64,000 bases of DNA from Sphingomonas sp. HMP6 (GCF_013374095.1 NZ_AP022672.1:1239501-1303500), one strand, 5' to 3'; shown: positions 48,085 through 59,728, counted from the first letter of the stretch. The notes: generated from the letters alone by a model not told the origin. Program-made: numbers and translations.

Positions 48085-49800
48085 CTAAGCCTGGGTCGCG
48101 GTCCCGGCCACGACGTAGAGCGTTACCAGCATACCGGTCAGCACAGCGCCGGCGCGGTGGCTGCCGGTGCGGCGCCACACGAAGACGGCGACGATCGCGA
48201 TGACCGGCAACACCGCGACGAATTGCAGCGCGATAACGGTCGTCAGGGGATCGAAGCCAGTGATCAGGGTGCCCGTGGCGAAGAAGATCGCGTAGATCAG
48301 CGCCATCAACGCACTGATCCCGCCACCCATCGCCAGCACTGCGTTACCATACATCCGACCTGGCCAATCGCTGGGCACAATTAGCGCGAGCACCCCGCGT
48401 TGCTGCACCAGGAATGCCGCCGTGATCGGTACGACATAGATCAGCGCGATGCCCCATTGCCGCGCATCAGGCCATTTCACCGCGATAATCCAGAAACGCA
48501 GGTCAGTGCCGAACAGCCGATCGACCGCAAACAAAGCGAGGTATGCGATGGCGGTCGTTATCAGCGCAATCGCAATCGCTGGCACCCACGGCGAGTCCGC
48601 CGCGCGCGACCGATCCGTACCGGAGCGCCGCAACACCCATCCTGCAGCCGCGCTGACCAGCGCCCACACCGCCACTTGCGTCGTGACCGTTTGGGGCAGG
48701 AAGGCGGTGGCCGGGAGCAGCAGATAAACCGCGATGAAGCACGGATAGAAGAGCAACGTCGGCACCAGGACAGCGAGCCAAAGGTCACGCCGCCAGCGCC
48801 GATCGCGCGTGGCAGACACGCCTCGGGGCGCCCCGCGCAGCCCGGCGAACGGGGCCGTGCGCACCAGCAGGTCAAAACTGCCCAGCACGAGCAACACGAA
48901 ACCAATCAGCGAGACGCCGGTCGCGATTTCCTTCCAATACCAGATCTGATCGCTGGACGGACGCGGCGTGCCACCCTTCAAGGTGCGGGCGAACCAGTCG
49001 GTGGCGTGACCGATCGCGACGGTCGAGATATGGTCGCCGGGATGCGTCGTCGCGGGTTGATAGAGCACCCGCGCGGTCCCCGCCGCCATCGAACCGTAGG
49101 TTTTGCCGGGCACGATCGTCTCCTTCGTGCCGAACACGCTCTTCAATTTCGCACTGCCGGTGGTGAGATCGACGGCGCGATCGACGCCCCACATGATCTT
49201 CGAAAATTCGTCATAGCGGCTGTAGACGAGCGCGAGATTGCGCGGCCAATCCGGGCTGCCCTCTCTGGCGTAAGGTGCGCCGGTCGAGGATCCTTCCAGC
49301 ACGATCGCGCGATAGGCATCGGGCATCGCGGCGGCCGCGGCAAGGACGGTCCAGCCGCCCATGCTATGCCCTTCCAGGCCGATCTGGTCGGGATCGACCA
49401 TCGTCAACGAGCGGAGGTATTTCAGCCCATCCGGCCCGCCGAACCCGTTCGAGAAGGCCTTGCCGCCGCTATAACCGTGGCCGGTCTGGTCGAGCGCCAA
49501 CACGACATAACCGCGCCGCGCGAATTCGATCGAGAAGCCATCCTGCGTCTCGCGCGAATTGATATAGCCGTGAACCGCGAGGATACCCGGCGCGCGGTGT
49601 GCCGGGTTGGCGGAGGCGGGGACGTAGAGCAGGCCGCTCATCACTGTCCCGCCGGTGCCGACGAAACGGATGTCGGTCACGCGTACAGGGCTCCCGCTCG
49701 CATCGGGCGCAGTCCGCACCAGCATCGCGCACGCCGCGCCGACGAGGATCAGGAGCAGGCCAATCAGCGCGAGCCAGCCGCGATGGCGCGGCGCGGTCAT
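48085..49800 (-). CDS. Alpha/beta-hydrolase fused to multi-helix membrane domain
   Basis: A 571-residue protein. One N-terminal helix ([17 protein letters not shown]) is followed by an exported alpha/beta-hydrolase domain with [18 protein letters not shown] and nucleophile GHSMGG (Ser146). The acid/histidine region is THPGDHIST near 260. From about residue 295 to the end there are roughly seven hydrophobic segments. Such a fusion suggests a membrane-bound hydrolase acting on ester or lactone substrates at the periplasmic face. The family is not clear to me. It is the last gene of the minus-strand run and overlaps the SDR gene by four bases. Confidence 0.75.
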   Translation of the reverse strand: MTAPRHRGWLALIGLLLILVGAACAMLVRTAPDASGSPVRVTDIRFVGTGGTVMSGLLYVPASANPAHRAPGILAVHGYINSRETQDGFSIEFARRGYVVLALDQTGHGYSGGKAFSNGFGGPDGLKYLRSLTMVDPDQIGLEGHSMGGWTVLAAAAAMPDAYRAIVLEGSSTGAPYAREGSPDWPRNLALVYSRYDEFSKIMWGVDRAVDLTTGSAKLKSVFGTKETIVPGKTYGSMAAGTARVLYQPATTHPGDHISTVAIGHATDWFARTLKGGTPRPSSDQIWYWKEIATGVSLIGFVLLVLGSFDLLVRTAPFAGLRGAPRGVSATRDRRWRRDLWLAVLVPTLLFYPCFIAVYLLLPATAFLPQTVTTQVAVWALVSAAAGWVLRRSGTDRSRAADSPWVPAIAIALITTAIAYLALFAVDRLFGTDLRFWIIAVKWPDARQWGIALIYVVPITAAFLVQQRGVLALIVPSDWPGRMYGNAVLAMGGGISALMALIYAIFFATGTLITGFDPLTTVIALQFVAVLPVIAIVAVFVWRRTGSHRAGAVLTGMLVTLYVVAGTATQA

Positions 49801-50597
49801 ACCGCCGTCTTGCCATATTCCTGGCGGGTCACCGGGTGACTTGAGGAGAGTCCGCCATCGACCGCGATCGCCTGTCCGTTGACGTAGCTCGCATCGTCCG
49901 AGGCGAGGAAGGCCGCAACCTTGGCAAGCTCCTCGGGCTGCGCACCGCGGCGCAGCGGGTTGAGCCGCCCGACCTTCTCCATCTTGCCCGCCTCACGCGC
50001 ATAATCGAAGGTCGGCTTGGTCATGCCGGTCTCGGTAAGGCCGGGGCAAATCGCGTTGACGCGCACGTTCGAGCCGGACAATTGCTGGGCCGACACCATC
50101 GCGAGATTGATGACGCCTGCCTTGGATGCGGAATAAGCCGGCGATCCGGCGCCCGAGCGAATCCCCGCGACGCTTGCCGTCAGCACGATCGCGCCGCCGC
50201 CACGCTCCGCGATCTTGGGCGCGGCGTGCTTGATTGCGAGATATGGCCCGATCAGATTGACCCGCAGCACTTCGGTGATCAGCGCGACATCGGTATCGAA
50301 GATATTGGCCATCCCACCGGAGATACCGGCGTTGGCGAACATCACGTCGAGGCCGCCGTAATACTCGCAGGCGACATTGACCGCGCGGATCACGTCTTCC
50401 TCCAGCCCGGCGTCGATCTGGATCGCATGGGCCGTGCCGCCCGCTGCATCGATCATCGCCGCGGTTTCGTGCACCGTGTCGGAAAGGTCGGCGACGATGA
50501 CGCTGCCGCCTTCGGATGCGAACAGCAACGCCGCCGCGCGCCCGATCCCCGAACCCGCGCCCGTCACGATGATCGACTTGCCGCTGAACCGTGCCAT
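49797..50597 (-). CDS. Short-chain dehydrogenase/reductase
   Basis: A 266-residue classical SDR. The NAD(P) motif is VTGAGSGIG, with NAGISGG, and the active site YSASKAG has serine in LTASVAG. Asp in IVADLSD at the end of the second strand suggests NAD preference. The C-terminal [15 protein letters not shown] tail is present as [13 protein letters not shown]. Probably oxidises a hydroxyl intermediate of the catabolic pathway. The start is the ATG giving [15 protein letters not shown], 11 bases after the next SDR. Confidence 0.9.
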   Translation of the reverse strand: MARFSGKSIIVTGAGSGIGRAAALLFASEGGSVIVADLSDTVHETAAMIDAAGGTAHAIQIDAGLEEDVIRAVNVACEYYGGLDVMFANAGISGGMANIFDTDVALITEVLRVNLIGPYLAIKHAAPKIAERGGGAIVLTASVAGIRSGAGSPAYSASKAGVINLAMVSAQQLSGSNVRVNAICPGLTETGMTKPTFDYAREAGKMEKVGRLNPLRRGAQPEELAKVAAFLASDDASYVNGQAIAVDGGLSSSHPVTRQEYGKTAV

Positions 50598-50608
50598 CGC
50601 TTGCTCTC

Positions 50609-51373
50609 CTAAATCGTCACGCCGCCATCGAGCACGATCGTCTGCCCAGTCATGAAACTGCTCGCCGCACTCGCCAGGAACACGACCGCGCCCGCAATTT
50701 CCTCGGGCTCGCCGATGCGGCGCAGCGGCACGCGCTGGTTCGACTCGGCGATCCGCGCCGGATCTTCCCAGAGCGCGCGCGCAAAATCGGTCTTGATCAG
50801 GCCCGGTGCGATGCAATTCACGCGGACATTGTCGGGGCCGAATTCATGCGCGAGGTTGCGCGCGAGTTGCATGTCCGCGGCCTTGGAGATGGCATAGGCG
50901 CCGATGATCGGTGTACCGCGAATTCCGCCGATCGAGGAGATGATGACGATGCTCCCGCCCCGCCGCTCGCGCATTTCTGGAGCCACCATCGCGATCAGCC
51001 AGTGGTTGGAGACGATATTGTTGTCGAGCACCTTGCGGAACTGTTCGTCCGAGATGCCCGCTTGCGGCCCGTAATAAGGGTTCGAGGCGGCGTTGCAGAC
51101 CAGAATGTCGATCTGCCCGAAAGCGGCGCGCGTTTCGTCCACCAGATGCTGAAGCCCGGCCTTGTCCGAAATGTTGGCGGCGACCGCGATGGCCGTTGCC
51201 GCCCCGAATTTCGCATTGATCTCGGCAGCAACTGCGTCGCACGCATCTTGTTTGCGGCTGGAAATGACGACCTTCGCGCCATGCTCCGCCAGCTCGAATG
51301 CGCTCGCCTTGCCGATCCCGCGTGAGGAGCCGGTAATGACCGCAACTTTGCCGGTCAGATCGAATTGCGACAT
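50609..51373 (-). CDS. Short-chain dehydrogenase/reductase
   Basis: A 254-residue classical SDR with [18 protein letters not shown] and YAISKAA. SSRKQDA after the second strand suggests NADP preference, unlike its neighbour. The C-terminus [15 protein letters not shown] is typical. It lies between the phosphotransferase-like gene and the other SDR in one minus-strand operon. The substrate is unknown. Confidence 0.9.
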   Translation of the reverse strand: MSQFDLTGKVAVITGSSRGIGKASAFELAEHGAKVVISSRKQDACDAVAAEINAKFGAATAIAVAANISDKAGLQHLVDETRAAFGQIDILVCNAASNPYYGPQAGISDEQFRKVLDNNIVSNHWLIAMVAPEMRERRGGSIVIISSIGGIRGTPIIGAYAISKAADMQLARNLAHEFGPDNVRVNCIAPGLIKTDFARALWEDPARIAESNQRVPLRRIGEPEEIAGAVVFLASAASSFMTGQTIVLDGGVTI

Positions 51374-51376
51374 GCC

Positions 51377-52447
51377 TTACGCCCCCGCCCGTTTCGCAAA
51401 ATCCCAGGCGGCCGTGGCCAGCGGCCCGACTCGCTCCGCCGTCTTGGCAGCCTGCGCGCTCGACGCGGTGCCATCGACGATGCGCTTTTTGATGCCCTGG
51501 ACGATACCCGCCAGCCGGAACAGGCTGTAGGAGAAATACCAATTGAGGTTGGGCAGACCGTCGCGCCCGGTCGCCGCGCAATAGCGTGCGACCACCTCAT
51601 CGACCGTAGGGATGCCGCTCTCCGGCCCGTCGAGCCCCATCACACCCGAACGACCCTCGGGTTCGGTCACCCAGTTCATCAGGAAATAGGCAATGTCGGC
51701 GAGCGGGTCGCCGAGTGTCGACAATTCCCAATCGAGCACCGCGATCACCTTCGGGGCGTCGGCGGCGAAGATCATGTTATCGATGCGGTAATCGCCGTGG
51801 ACGATCGAAGTCCGCGTCTGCTCGGGCAGCGTCGCGGGGAGCCACTCGATCAGCGACTCCATCGCCGGCATATGCTCGGTCTCGGACGCGCGATATTGCT
51901 TGGTCCAGCGCGCCACTTGCCGCTCGAAATAATTGCCGGGCCGACCATATTCGCCAAGGCCTGCGGCGACATGATCAGTGTTGTGCAGCGCCGCCAGAGT
52001 ATCGACCATCGCATCATAATGTGCACGGCGTTCGGGCGGGGTCATACCGGGCAGCGCGCCGTCCCACAGGCTACGCCCCTCGACCAGTTCCATTACGTAG
52101 AACATCGATCCGATGATTTCCGGATCCTCGCACAGCCCGAACGGTGCCGGTACCGGGAAACCGGTCGGGTGGAGCCCCGCGATCAGGCGATATTCACGGT
52201 CTACGGCGTGGGCGGAGGGCAGCAGCTTACCGAACGGCTGACGCCGCAGGACATAGCTTTTCCCCAACACATCAACCCGATACGTCGGGTTAGACTGACC
52301 ACCTTTGAACTTTGATAACACGATTGGCCCGTCGATGTCGGGCATGTGCCCCTTCATCCACGCGGCGACCGCGCCTGCATCGATCGTATCGTCGACCGGG
52401 AGGGGAATCGTGCCGACCATCGAGATATCAGCGCTGTCGGCCATCAT
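51377..52447 (-). CDS. Aminoglycoside-phosphotransferase-like kinase (APH family)
   Basis: A 356-residue APH/choline-kinase-fold protein. The catalytic loop HGDYRIDNMIF and metal motif VLDWELSTLGDPLADIAYFL are intact, and the N-terminal KFKGGQSNPTYRV resembles the nucleotide loop. Family members next to acyl-CoA dehydrogenases (ACAD10-like) phosphorylate hydroxy acids in lipid breakdown. By context that is more likely than antibiotic resistance. Its stop lies just before the SDR gene, and its start overlaps the alcohol dehydrogenase stop (ATGA). Confidence 0.87.
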   Translation of the reverse strand: MMADSADISMVGTIPLPVDDTIDAGAVAAWMKGHMPDIDGPIVLSKFKGGQSNPTYRVDVLGKSYVLRRQPFGKLLPSAHAVDREYRLIAGLHPTGFPVPAPFGLCEDPEIIGSMFYVMELVEGRSLWDGALPGMTPPERRAHYDAMVDTLAALHNTDHVAAGLGEYGRPGNYFERQVARWTKQYRASETEHMPAMESLIEWLPATLPEQTRTSIVHGDYRIDNMIFAADAPKVIAVLDWELSTLGDPLADIAYFLMNWVTEPEGRSGVMGLDGPESGIPTVDEVVARYCAATGRDGLPNLNWYFSYSLFRLAGIVQGIKKRIVDGTASSAQAAKTAERVGPLATAAWDFAKRAGA

Positions 52448-53529
52448 GCGAACTCGATCACCGAACGCACCGTGTCGCCGGTGCGCAACTTGGCGAAGGC
52501 CTCGTTGATGTCCTCAAGCTTGATCCGCTCCGCCACCATTGTGTCGAGATCGAGCTTGCCGTCGAGATACAGTCGCACCAGCCGCGGCATGTCGATCGGG
52601 AAACGCGTGGAGCCGAGCAGCGAGCCTTGAAGCTTCTTGCCCGTCAGGAAGGTGGGTCCGGCGATCTTCACCTCGCCCCCCGGCGCGATCATGCCGAGAA
52701 TGGTGGCGGTGCCGCCACGCCGCAGGATCGTCCAAGCGAGCTCTGCCGTTTCGGGACGCCCGACCGCCTCAATCGCGTAATGCACGCCGCCCCCGGTCAG
52801 TCCGGCGACCTTTTTGGCAAGGTCCGGATCGTTCGAGTCTAGCAGATGCGTCGCGCCGAGCTTCTCGGCGAGCGCGCGCTTGTCGGCGACAGGGTCGATC
52901 GCGAGGATCTGCCCTGCCCCCGCAATCTTCGCCGCGTTGATCGCAGCAAGCCCGATCCCGCCGCAGCCGATGACCGCAACCGTCTCGCCGGGACGGAGCT
53001 GGCTGTCGTTGAAGATCGCGCCGGCGCCGGTGATCACCGCGCAGCCAAGCAATGCCGCACGGTCGAGCGGCATTTCCTTGTCGATCGCGACGCAGGCATT
53101 TTCATGCACCAGCATCATCTCGGCAAAAGCGGATAGATTGAGAAACGGCGCCAGCGGCGTGCCATCCTTCAGGCTCAAGCGCGGCGGCGCGCCCTTTGCC
53201 CGCCGCGTCGATGGATCGACACAGAGTGATGGGCGTCCGGTGACGCACATCTCGCAACTGCCGCAAAACACCGTGAAGAAGGTGATGACATGATCGCCGA
53301 CCTTCAAATGCGCGACGTCGGAGCCGACCGCTTCGACCACGCCCGCCGCCTCATGCCCCGGCACCGTCGGCATCGGATGCGGGAAAGCACCATCGACGAA
53401 ATGCAAGTCGGACCGGCAGACCCCACACGCGACCGTACGGATCAGCACCTCGCGCGGGCCGGGATCGGAGATCGCGATATCGTCGATCACCAGCGCGCTT
53501 TTCGGAGCGTAAAGGACGGCCGCTTTCAC
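52444..53529 (-). CDS. Zinc-dependent alcohol dehydrogenase
   Basis: A 361-residue medium-chain dehydrogenase. Catalytic zinc ligands lie in [10 protein letters not shown] and [10 protein letters not shown]. The structural zinc cluster is [15 protein letters not shown] and the NAD motif [11 protein letters not shown]. It resembles the class III alcohol dehydrogenase branch. It starts with GTG, overlapping the stop of the upstream acyl-CoA dehydrogenase gene (GTGA). In this operon it would oxidise an alcohol intermediate, with the substrate undefined. Confidence 0.9.
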   Translation of the reverse strand: MKAAVLYAPKSALVIDDIAISDPGPREVLIRTVACGVCRSDLHFVDGAFPHPMPTVPGHEAAGVVEAVGSDVAHLKVGDHVITFFTVFCGSCEMCVTGRPSLCVDPSTRRAKGAPPRLSLKDGTPLAPFLNLSAFAEMMLVHENACVAIDKEMPLDRAALLGCAVITGAGAIFNDSQLRPGETVAVIGCGGIGLAAINAAKIAGAGQILAIDPVADKRALAEKLGATHLLDSNDPDLAKKVAGLTGGGVHYAIEAVGRPETAELAWTILRRGGTATILGMIAPGGEVKIAGPTFLTGKKLQGSLLGSTRFPIDMPRLVRLYLDGKLDLDTMVAERIKLEDINEAFAKLRTGDTVRSVIEFA

Positions 53530-54809
53530 CGGGTCGCTGCCAGGTCGCCGCTCGACACGCGGTCCGCCTTGTATTCGGCATATTTGCCGAATTCATTGCG
53601 GGCGATGGCCCGGTTGTGCACCTCGTCGGGACCGTCGGCAAAGCGCAGCGTGCGCATTGCCGCCCAATCGTGCGCGAGGCGGAAATCGCCCGACACGCCG
53701 CCGCCGCCATGCGCCTGAATCGCATCATCGAGGATCGACAACGCCATCAGCGGTGCCTGCACCTTGATCATCGCGATTTCCTGCTGTGCCGACTTGTTGC
53801 CCGCGCGGTCCATCATGTCGGCGGCCTTCAGGCACAGCAGCCGCGTTATCTCGATGTCGATCCGGGCGCGCGCGATGCGCTCCTCCCACACCGAAAAATC
53901 GGCGATGCGCTTACCGAAGGCGACACGGGTCAGCAGCCGCTTGGCCATCGCCTCGATTGCCGTCTCGGCGACGCCGATCGTGCGCATGCAGTGATGAATG
54001 CGACCCGGCCCGAGCCGCCCTTGCGCGATCTCGAACCCACGCCCTTCACCGAGCAGCAGATTTTCCACCGGAACGCGGACATTTTCGAACACCACTTCGC
54101 CGTGGCCATGCGGCGCGTGATCATAGCCATAAACCGACAGCATCCGCTTGATCGTCACGCCGGGCGTGTCCATCGGCACGAGGATCTGGCTCTGCTGGCT
54201 GTGGCGCGAGGCATCGGGATTGGTCTTGCCCATCAAGATGCCGATCTTGCAGCGCGGATCCCCCACGCCCGACGACCACCATTTCGTGCCGTTGATCACA
54301 TAATGATCGCCGTCTCGCACGATGCTCGTCTCGATATTGGTCGCGTCCGATGAAGCGACCGCCGGTTCGGTCATCAGGAAAACCGAGCGGATTTCGCCGT
54401 TCATCAGCGGGCGCAGCCACTGTTCCTTCTGCGCCAGCGTGCCGTAGCGATGGAAAACTTCCATATTGCCAGTATCAGGCGCCGAGCAATTGAAGCACTC
54501 GCTCGCCCAGCCAACCTTGCCCATTTCCTCGGCGCACAGCGCATATTCGAGATTGGTAAGCTGCGTACCTTCGAACACGAAGCTGTCGTCGACATGCGTC
54601 TGGCCCGAATGTGGCGGCATGAAGAAATTCCACAGGCCGGCTTCCTTGGCCTTGTCCTTCATCTCTTCGATTACCGGGATCACCTTCCAGCGATCGCCCT
54701 CGTGATGCTGTTCGTCGAACTCGGCCTGTCGGGGCCGGATATTCTGGTCGATGAACGTCCGCACGCGGTCCCGGAAATAGCTTTCGCGTTCGCTGAGTGT
54801 GAAGTCCAT
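53526..54809 (-). CDS. Acyl-CoA dehydrogenase (427 residues)
   Basis: A long-form FAD acyl-CoA dehydrogenase. The FAD/substrate loops are [19 protein letters not shown] and [19 protein letters not shown], followed by [22 protein letters not shown] material and a C-terminal [12 protein letters not shown] ending. I start at [15 protein letters not shown]; an upstream reading lies in the regulatory gap. It is the first gene of the minus-strand operon, divergent from the double TetR gene, with a perfect dyad in the shared 143-base gap. Confidence 0.9.
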   Translation of the reverse strand: MDFTLSERESYFRDRVRTFIDQNIRPRQAEFDEQHHEGDRWKVIPVIEEMKDKAKEAGLWNFFMPPHSGQTHVDDSFVFEGTQLTNLEYALCAEEMGKVGWASECFNCSAPDTGNMEVFHRYGTLAQKEQWLRPLMNGEIRSVFLMTEPAVASSDATNIETSIVRDGDHYVINGTKWWSSGVGDPRCKIGILMGKTNPDASRHSQQSQILVPMDTPGVTIKRMLSVYGYDHAPHGHGEVVFENVRVPVENLLLGEGRGFEIAQGRLGPGRIHHCMRTIGVAETAIEAMAKRLLTRVAFGKRIADFSVWEERIARARIDIEITRLLCLKAADMMDRAGNKSAQQEIAMIKVQAPLMALSILDDAIQAHGGGGVSGDFRLAHDWAAMRTLRFADGPDEVHNRAIARNEFGKYAEYKADRVSSGDLAATR

Positions 54810-54850
54810 CGCCGCTCTCCAAATCTGCTGTTGCACGGGTCGTTAGACCG

Positions 54851-54866
54851 TACCGCGTTTTCGGTA
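54851..54866. promoter_or_regulatory. Candidate operator TACCG-N6-CGGTA
   Basis: A perfect five-base inverted repeat (TACCGCGTTTTCGGTA) in the gap between the divergent acyl-CoA dehydrogenase and double TetR genes, 42 bases upstream of the former. Divergent placement next to a TetR gene is typical of autoregulated operators. A related dyad lies before the next dehydrogenase gene. Binding is inferred. Confidence 0.5.
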
Positions 54867-54952
54867 AAGCGCCTTCGAGCATCAAAATGCCCGTATTCGC
54901 AGTCCGCTCGAAAGGGACTGTTTCTTCTAAAAGATGCTGTTACAGTTTCGCC

Positions 54953-56197
54953 ATGGAGGCCGCAGAGACCATCGCGCTGGAGGAAGATACCAGCACCAAG
55001 CGCTTTCGCGCCAAGCGCGACGCGATCCTGGCGGCGGCGGCCGAGGCGATCAACGAACAGAGCGCCAAAGGCATGACCTTCGCCGACGTCGCGCGCCGCG
55101 TCGGGCTCAACACCACGAGCGTCACCTACTATTTTAAGCGCAAGGAAGATCTGGCAGCGGCGTGTTTCGAATATACGCTCGAAAAGCTGCTCGCGATGCT
55201 CGACGAGTCGCTGGCCGAACCGACGCCGCGCGCGCGGGTCGCGAAGTATCTGTCGCTCAACATGGTGCGTCTGGCCCGGATTCAGCGCGGCGAGGAGACG
55301 CCGTTCGCGATCCTATCCGATCTGCGCGCGATGGAGGAGCCGGTGCTTGGCCGGTTGATGACTGGCTGGCGCGAAGTTTTCCGCAAGACACGCAGCCTGT
55401 GGGGGCCGGCGGCCAACCGCGCACAGACCGATCTGCACGGCGGCCGCGCGCACGTCCTGCTCGAAAACACCTTCTGGCTGCCGGTCTGGCTCAATCGCTA
55501 CGAGCCCGACCAGTACGACCGAGTCGAAGATCGGCTGATGGACGTCTTTGCGCACGGCATCGCCGGGCCGGATGCGCGCTGGAACCCAACGCTGATCGAC
55601 CTTGCCCATGATGAGCCCGAGCCGGGGCGCGAGGCGTTCCTGCTGGCGGCGACGCGGCTGATCAACGAGCTCGGCTATCGCGGCGCATCGGTGCAGAAGA
55701 TTGCGTCCGAGCTGAACGTCACCAAAGGCAGCTTCTACCACCATCTCGACGCCAAGGACGATCTGGTGCTGGCCTGTTACAAGCGCAGCCTCGACACCGT
55801 CGCAGATGCCCAGCGCTTCGCCGACGACCGCGGCGGACCCCATTGGGATCGGCTGTCGGGCACGATCGCGACCCTGCTCGACGTGCAGTTTTCGGAGCGC
55901 GGGCCGCTGCTGCGGACGACCGCGCTGTCCGGCTTGCCCGGTGACGCACGGCGCGCGATGGTCGATCGATCGAACCGGATCGCGCGGCGCTTTGCGGGCA
56001 CGATGAGCGACGGGATCGCGGAAGGATCGATCCGCCCGGTCGATCCCCTCGTCGCCTCGCAGGCGTTGATGGCGATGCAAAACGCCGCGTTCGACATGCG
56101 CAAATGGGCCAGCACGATGACGCGCGAGCGGGCGATTAGTTATTATGCCTCCACGTTAGCGTTTGGGCTGTTCGACGATCGCGTGCTGGGGCAATAG
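54953..56197 (+). CDS. Tandem double TetR-family regulator
   Basis: A 414-residue protein made of two complete TetR halves. The first helix-turn-helix covers about residues 17-75 (TFADVARRVGLNTTSVTYYF). The second covers about 224-282 (SVQKIASELNVTKGSFYHHL). Each is followed by a ligand-binding-like helical domain. Usual TetR proteins are about 200 residues and dimerise; here one chain may bind both half-sites. No stop or frameshift separates the halves. I choose the ATG giving MEAAETIALEED. Likely controls the flanking acyl-CoA genes through the adjacent dyads, with an acyl-CoA ligand by analogy to FadR-type TetR proteins. Confidence 0.88.
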   Translation: MEAAETIALEEDTSTKRFRAKRDAILAAAAEAINEQSAKGMTFADVARRVGLNTTSVTYYFKRKEDLAAACFEYTLEKLLAMLDESLAEPTPRARVAKYLSLNMVRLARIQRGEETPFAILSDLRAMEEPVLGRLMTGWREVFRKTRSLWGPAANRAQTDLHGGRAHVLLENTFWLPVWLNRYEPDQYDRVEDRLMDVFAHGIAGPDARWNPTLIDLAHDEPEPGREAFLLAATRLINELGYRGASVQKIASELNVTKGSFYHHLDAKDDLVLACYKRSLDTVADAQRFADDRGGPHWDRLSGTIATLLDVQFSERGPLLRTTALSGLPGDARRAMVDRSNRIARRFAGTMSDGIAEGSIRPVDPLVASQALMAMQNAAFDMRKWASTMTRERAISYYASTLAFGLFDDRVLGQ

Positions 56198-56205
56198 CCG
56201 CCGCG

Positions 56206-56220
56206 TACCGAATTTCCGTA
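56206..56220. promoter_or_regulatory. Candidate second operator before gcdH-like gene
   Basis: TACCGAATTTCCGTA is an imperfect palindrome (12 of 15 positions match its reverse complement) that shares the TACCG half with the perfect dyad before the double TetR gene. It begins eight bases after the regulator stop and ends 17 bases before the dehydrogenase start. Confidence 0.42.
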
Positions 56221-56236
56221 GTTTTGGAGCTGTAGC

Positions 56237-57420
<1,184 letters not shown>

Positions 57421-57421
<1 letters not shown>

Positions 57422-58542
57422 TGCGCGCCCCTGCCCCGCTGTCCGGCCTGCGCATCCTCGAACTGGCCGGGATCGGTCCGGGTCCGTTCTGCGGCATGAT
57501 GCTGGCCGATCACGGGGCCGAGGTGATCCGCGTGGGGCGGCCGAACAGCGGCGGCGGGGTGAGCGACGATGCGCGCGACCCGCTGCTGCGGTCGCGGCGG
57601 ACGATCGCGCTCGACCTGAAGAAGCCCGAAGCGGCGGCCGCGGTGCGCCGGATCGCGGCTACGTGCGACGGGCTGATCGAGGGATTCCGTCCCGGCGTGA
57701 TGGAACGGCTCGGATTGGGGCCTGACGTGCTGATTGCAGACAATCCGAAGCTCGTGTTCGGGCGGATGACGGGATGGGGCCAGACCGGGCCGCTCGCCGC
57801 CGAGCCGGGGCATGACATCGACTATATCGCGATCTCGGGCACGCTCCATGCGATCGGCGATGCAGGCGGGAAGCCAGTCGCGCCGATGAATCTGGTCGGC
57901 GATTTCGGCGGAGGCGGGATGATGCTCGCCTTCGGGATGCTCGCCGCGATGCTGCAGGCAAAGACCACCGGCGTTGGGCAAGTGGTCGATTGCGCGATGA
58001 CCGATGGATCGGCGGTGCTGACCTCCATGATCTGGGGGATGCGCGGACAAGGCCGGTGGAACGACCAGCGCGGCACGAATCTGCTCGATGGCGGCGCGCA
58101 TTTCTATGACACATATGAGACCGCCGACGGGAAGTGGCTGGCGGTCGGGGCGATCGAGCCGCAATTCTATGCCGCTCTGCGCCGTGTCATGGGGCTGGAC
58201 GGGGCGGAGTGGGATGCGCAGTTCGTGCCCGCCGTCTGGCTAAAGCTGAAGCAGGAGCTGGTCGTGCGCTTCAAACAGCGCACCCGCGACGCATGGGTCG
58301 CCGCGTTCGACGGGCATGAGGCGTGCGTCGCGCCAGTGCTCGATTTCGAGGAAGCGACGCAGCACCCGCACAATGTCGCGCGCGGCACGTTCGTGACCGC
58401 AGGCGGCATCGCGCAGCCCGCCCCTGCCCCGCGTTACTCGGTCAGCGGTACGGTGGCTCCACGGATGGGAGAGGCGGCCGACGGTGCAACGATCCTGGCC
58501 GAGGCGGGGCTGAACGAGGCCGAGATCGCCGCACTGGCCTAG
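57421..58542 (+). CDS. CaiB/BaiF family CoA-transferase (racemase-like)
   Basis: A 373-residue class III CoA-transferase fold protein, closest in form to alpha-methylacyl-CoA racemase. The N-terminal LRILELAGIGPGPFCGMML and DHGAEVIRVGRPN, and the LVFGRMTGWGQTGPLA, GHDIDYIAISG and GTNLLDGGAHFYDTY blocks are typical. It would either move CoA between acids or epimerise 2-methyl-branched acyl-CoA, which fits branched-substrate breakdown. Cotranslated with the gcdH-like gene. A family A repeat follows. Confidence 0.88.
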
Positions 58543-58545
58543 ATC

Positions 58546-58633
58546 CCGTTCGCCCTGAGCGTGTCGAAGGGCCCGTGCCGCATGTGAAGCCTCGACTGCG
58601 GCGGCGGTGCTTCGACAAGCTCAGCACGAACGG
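58546..58633. repeat. Family A palindromic repeat
   Basis: The left arm is CCGTTCGCCCTGAGCGTGTC and the right arm GTGCTTCGACAAGCTCAGCA plus CGAACGG. It lies between the CoA-transferase and class II aldolase genes. Confidence 0.82.
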
Positions 58634-58722
58634 GTTTGGATTTGCCGCGATACCAGAAGCAGGCGTTTGCGCGACCATACCGATCATGCGATAACGCTGC
58701 AAAATCGATTAGGAGAAGCGCC

Positions 58723-59484
58723 ATGGCCACCGCCGCAATCAGCCCGTCGCAGATGACCGAAGCCGAATGGGAAACGCGCCAGCAGCTCGCCGCCTGTTAC
58801 CGCGTGTTCGCGATGCTCGGCTGGTCGGAGATGATCTACAACCACATCACGCTCAAGATTCCGGGTGAGGAGGGCGCGTTCCTGATCAACCCGTTCGGGC
58901 TGCATTTCAGCGAAGTGACGGCGTCGAGCCTGGTCAAGATCGATATCGACGGCAACAAGCTGGACGAATCCCCCTATCCGGTGAACCGCGCCGGGTTCGT
59001 GCAACATGCGCTGTTCCACCGGCATTTGCCCGACGCACATTGCATCATGCACACGCATACGACGGCGGGGATGGCTGTCAGCGCGGTCAAGGGCGGGTTG
59101 CGGCCGACCAATTTCTACGCCTGCAATTTCTACGGCCATATCGCATACCATGATTTCGAAGGCGTCACGGTGCGCGACGAGGAAGGCACGCGCCTGCTGG
59201 AGCATCTCGGCGACAAGCGCGTGATGCTGCTGCGCAACCACGGCATCCTGGTGATGGGCAAGACGCTGCCCGAGGCGTTCCTGAAACACTGGTCGCTGCA
59301 GCGCGCGTGCGAGATCCAGGTGGCGACGATGTCGATGGGCGAACCGCTGGAAGTGTCGGATGATGTGGTGAAGGTGCATCAACGCGACCTGCATATGGTG
59401 CAGATCCCCGGCGGCGCAGGCGCGGCGGATTTCGCGGCGATGGTGCGTCTAGTCGACAAGATCGACACCGGCTGGCGCGCGTAA
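58723..59484 (+). CDS. Class II aldolase/adducin family protein
   Basis: A 253-residue zinc aldolase-fold protein. Metal histidines are in MHTHTTAG near residue 110 and RNHGILVMGKT near 172; the catalytic acid region is VNRAGFVQHALFHRH. Members act as fuculose-phosphate aldolases or decarboxylases, but many catabolic homologues have unknown substrates. The start is preceded by AGGAGAAG. The upstream repeat separates it from the CoA-transferase, and a good terminator follows. Confidence 0.85.
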   Translation: MATAAISPSQMTEAEWETRQQLAACYRVFAMLGWSEMIYNHITLKIPGEEGAFLINPFGLHFSEVTASSLVKIDIDGNKLDESPYPVNRAGFVQHALFHRHLPDAHCIMHTHTTAGMAVSAVKGGLRPTNFYACNFYGHIAYHDFEGVTVRDEEGTRLLEHLGDKRVMLLRNHGILVMGKTLPEAFLKHWSLQRACEIQVATMSMGEPLEVSDDVVKVHQRDLHMVQIPGGAGAADFAAMVRLVDKIDTGWRA

Positions 59485-59510
59485 GCGGCGCGGAAAGTCA
59501 CTGGAAATTT

Positions 59511-59528
59511 ACGCGAAACGCGTTTTTT
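59511..59528 (+). terminator. Rho-independent terminator after the aldolase gene
   Basis: ACGCG-AAA-CGCGT stem followed directly by a run of five further T residues. It lies 26 bases after the class II aldolase stop and closes the plus-strand catabolic run. The remaining gap to the next gene holds no other feature that I can see. Confidence 0.75.
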
Positions 59529-59728
59529 GCGGGCCGCAAGCGACGCTTAAAGTCACAGTGAGTCGCACCATCGAAGGTTGGTGGCGGGCGGCAGACGCTC
59601 GCCATCGGGCCGCGATTGTCGGCGCGTGCTGAGCCACATGCGGCGGGCGGGTTTCGACGGTTTGAAAGAGCCGCAGCGAGGATGGCAGATCGCGCGCGTG
59701 TAGGACAGCGTCTGCTGCCGCCCCAATG

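Noticed and set aside
51377-52447. APH-like kinase as an aminoglycoside resistance gene
   Set aside because: It is embedded by gene overlaps in an acyl-CoA/alcohol dehydrogenase operon with no mobile element nearby.
54953-56197. Double TetR as two genes joined by a frameshift
   Set aside because: The frame is open through the linker with normal codon use, and no start or ribosome binding site is seen before the second half.
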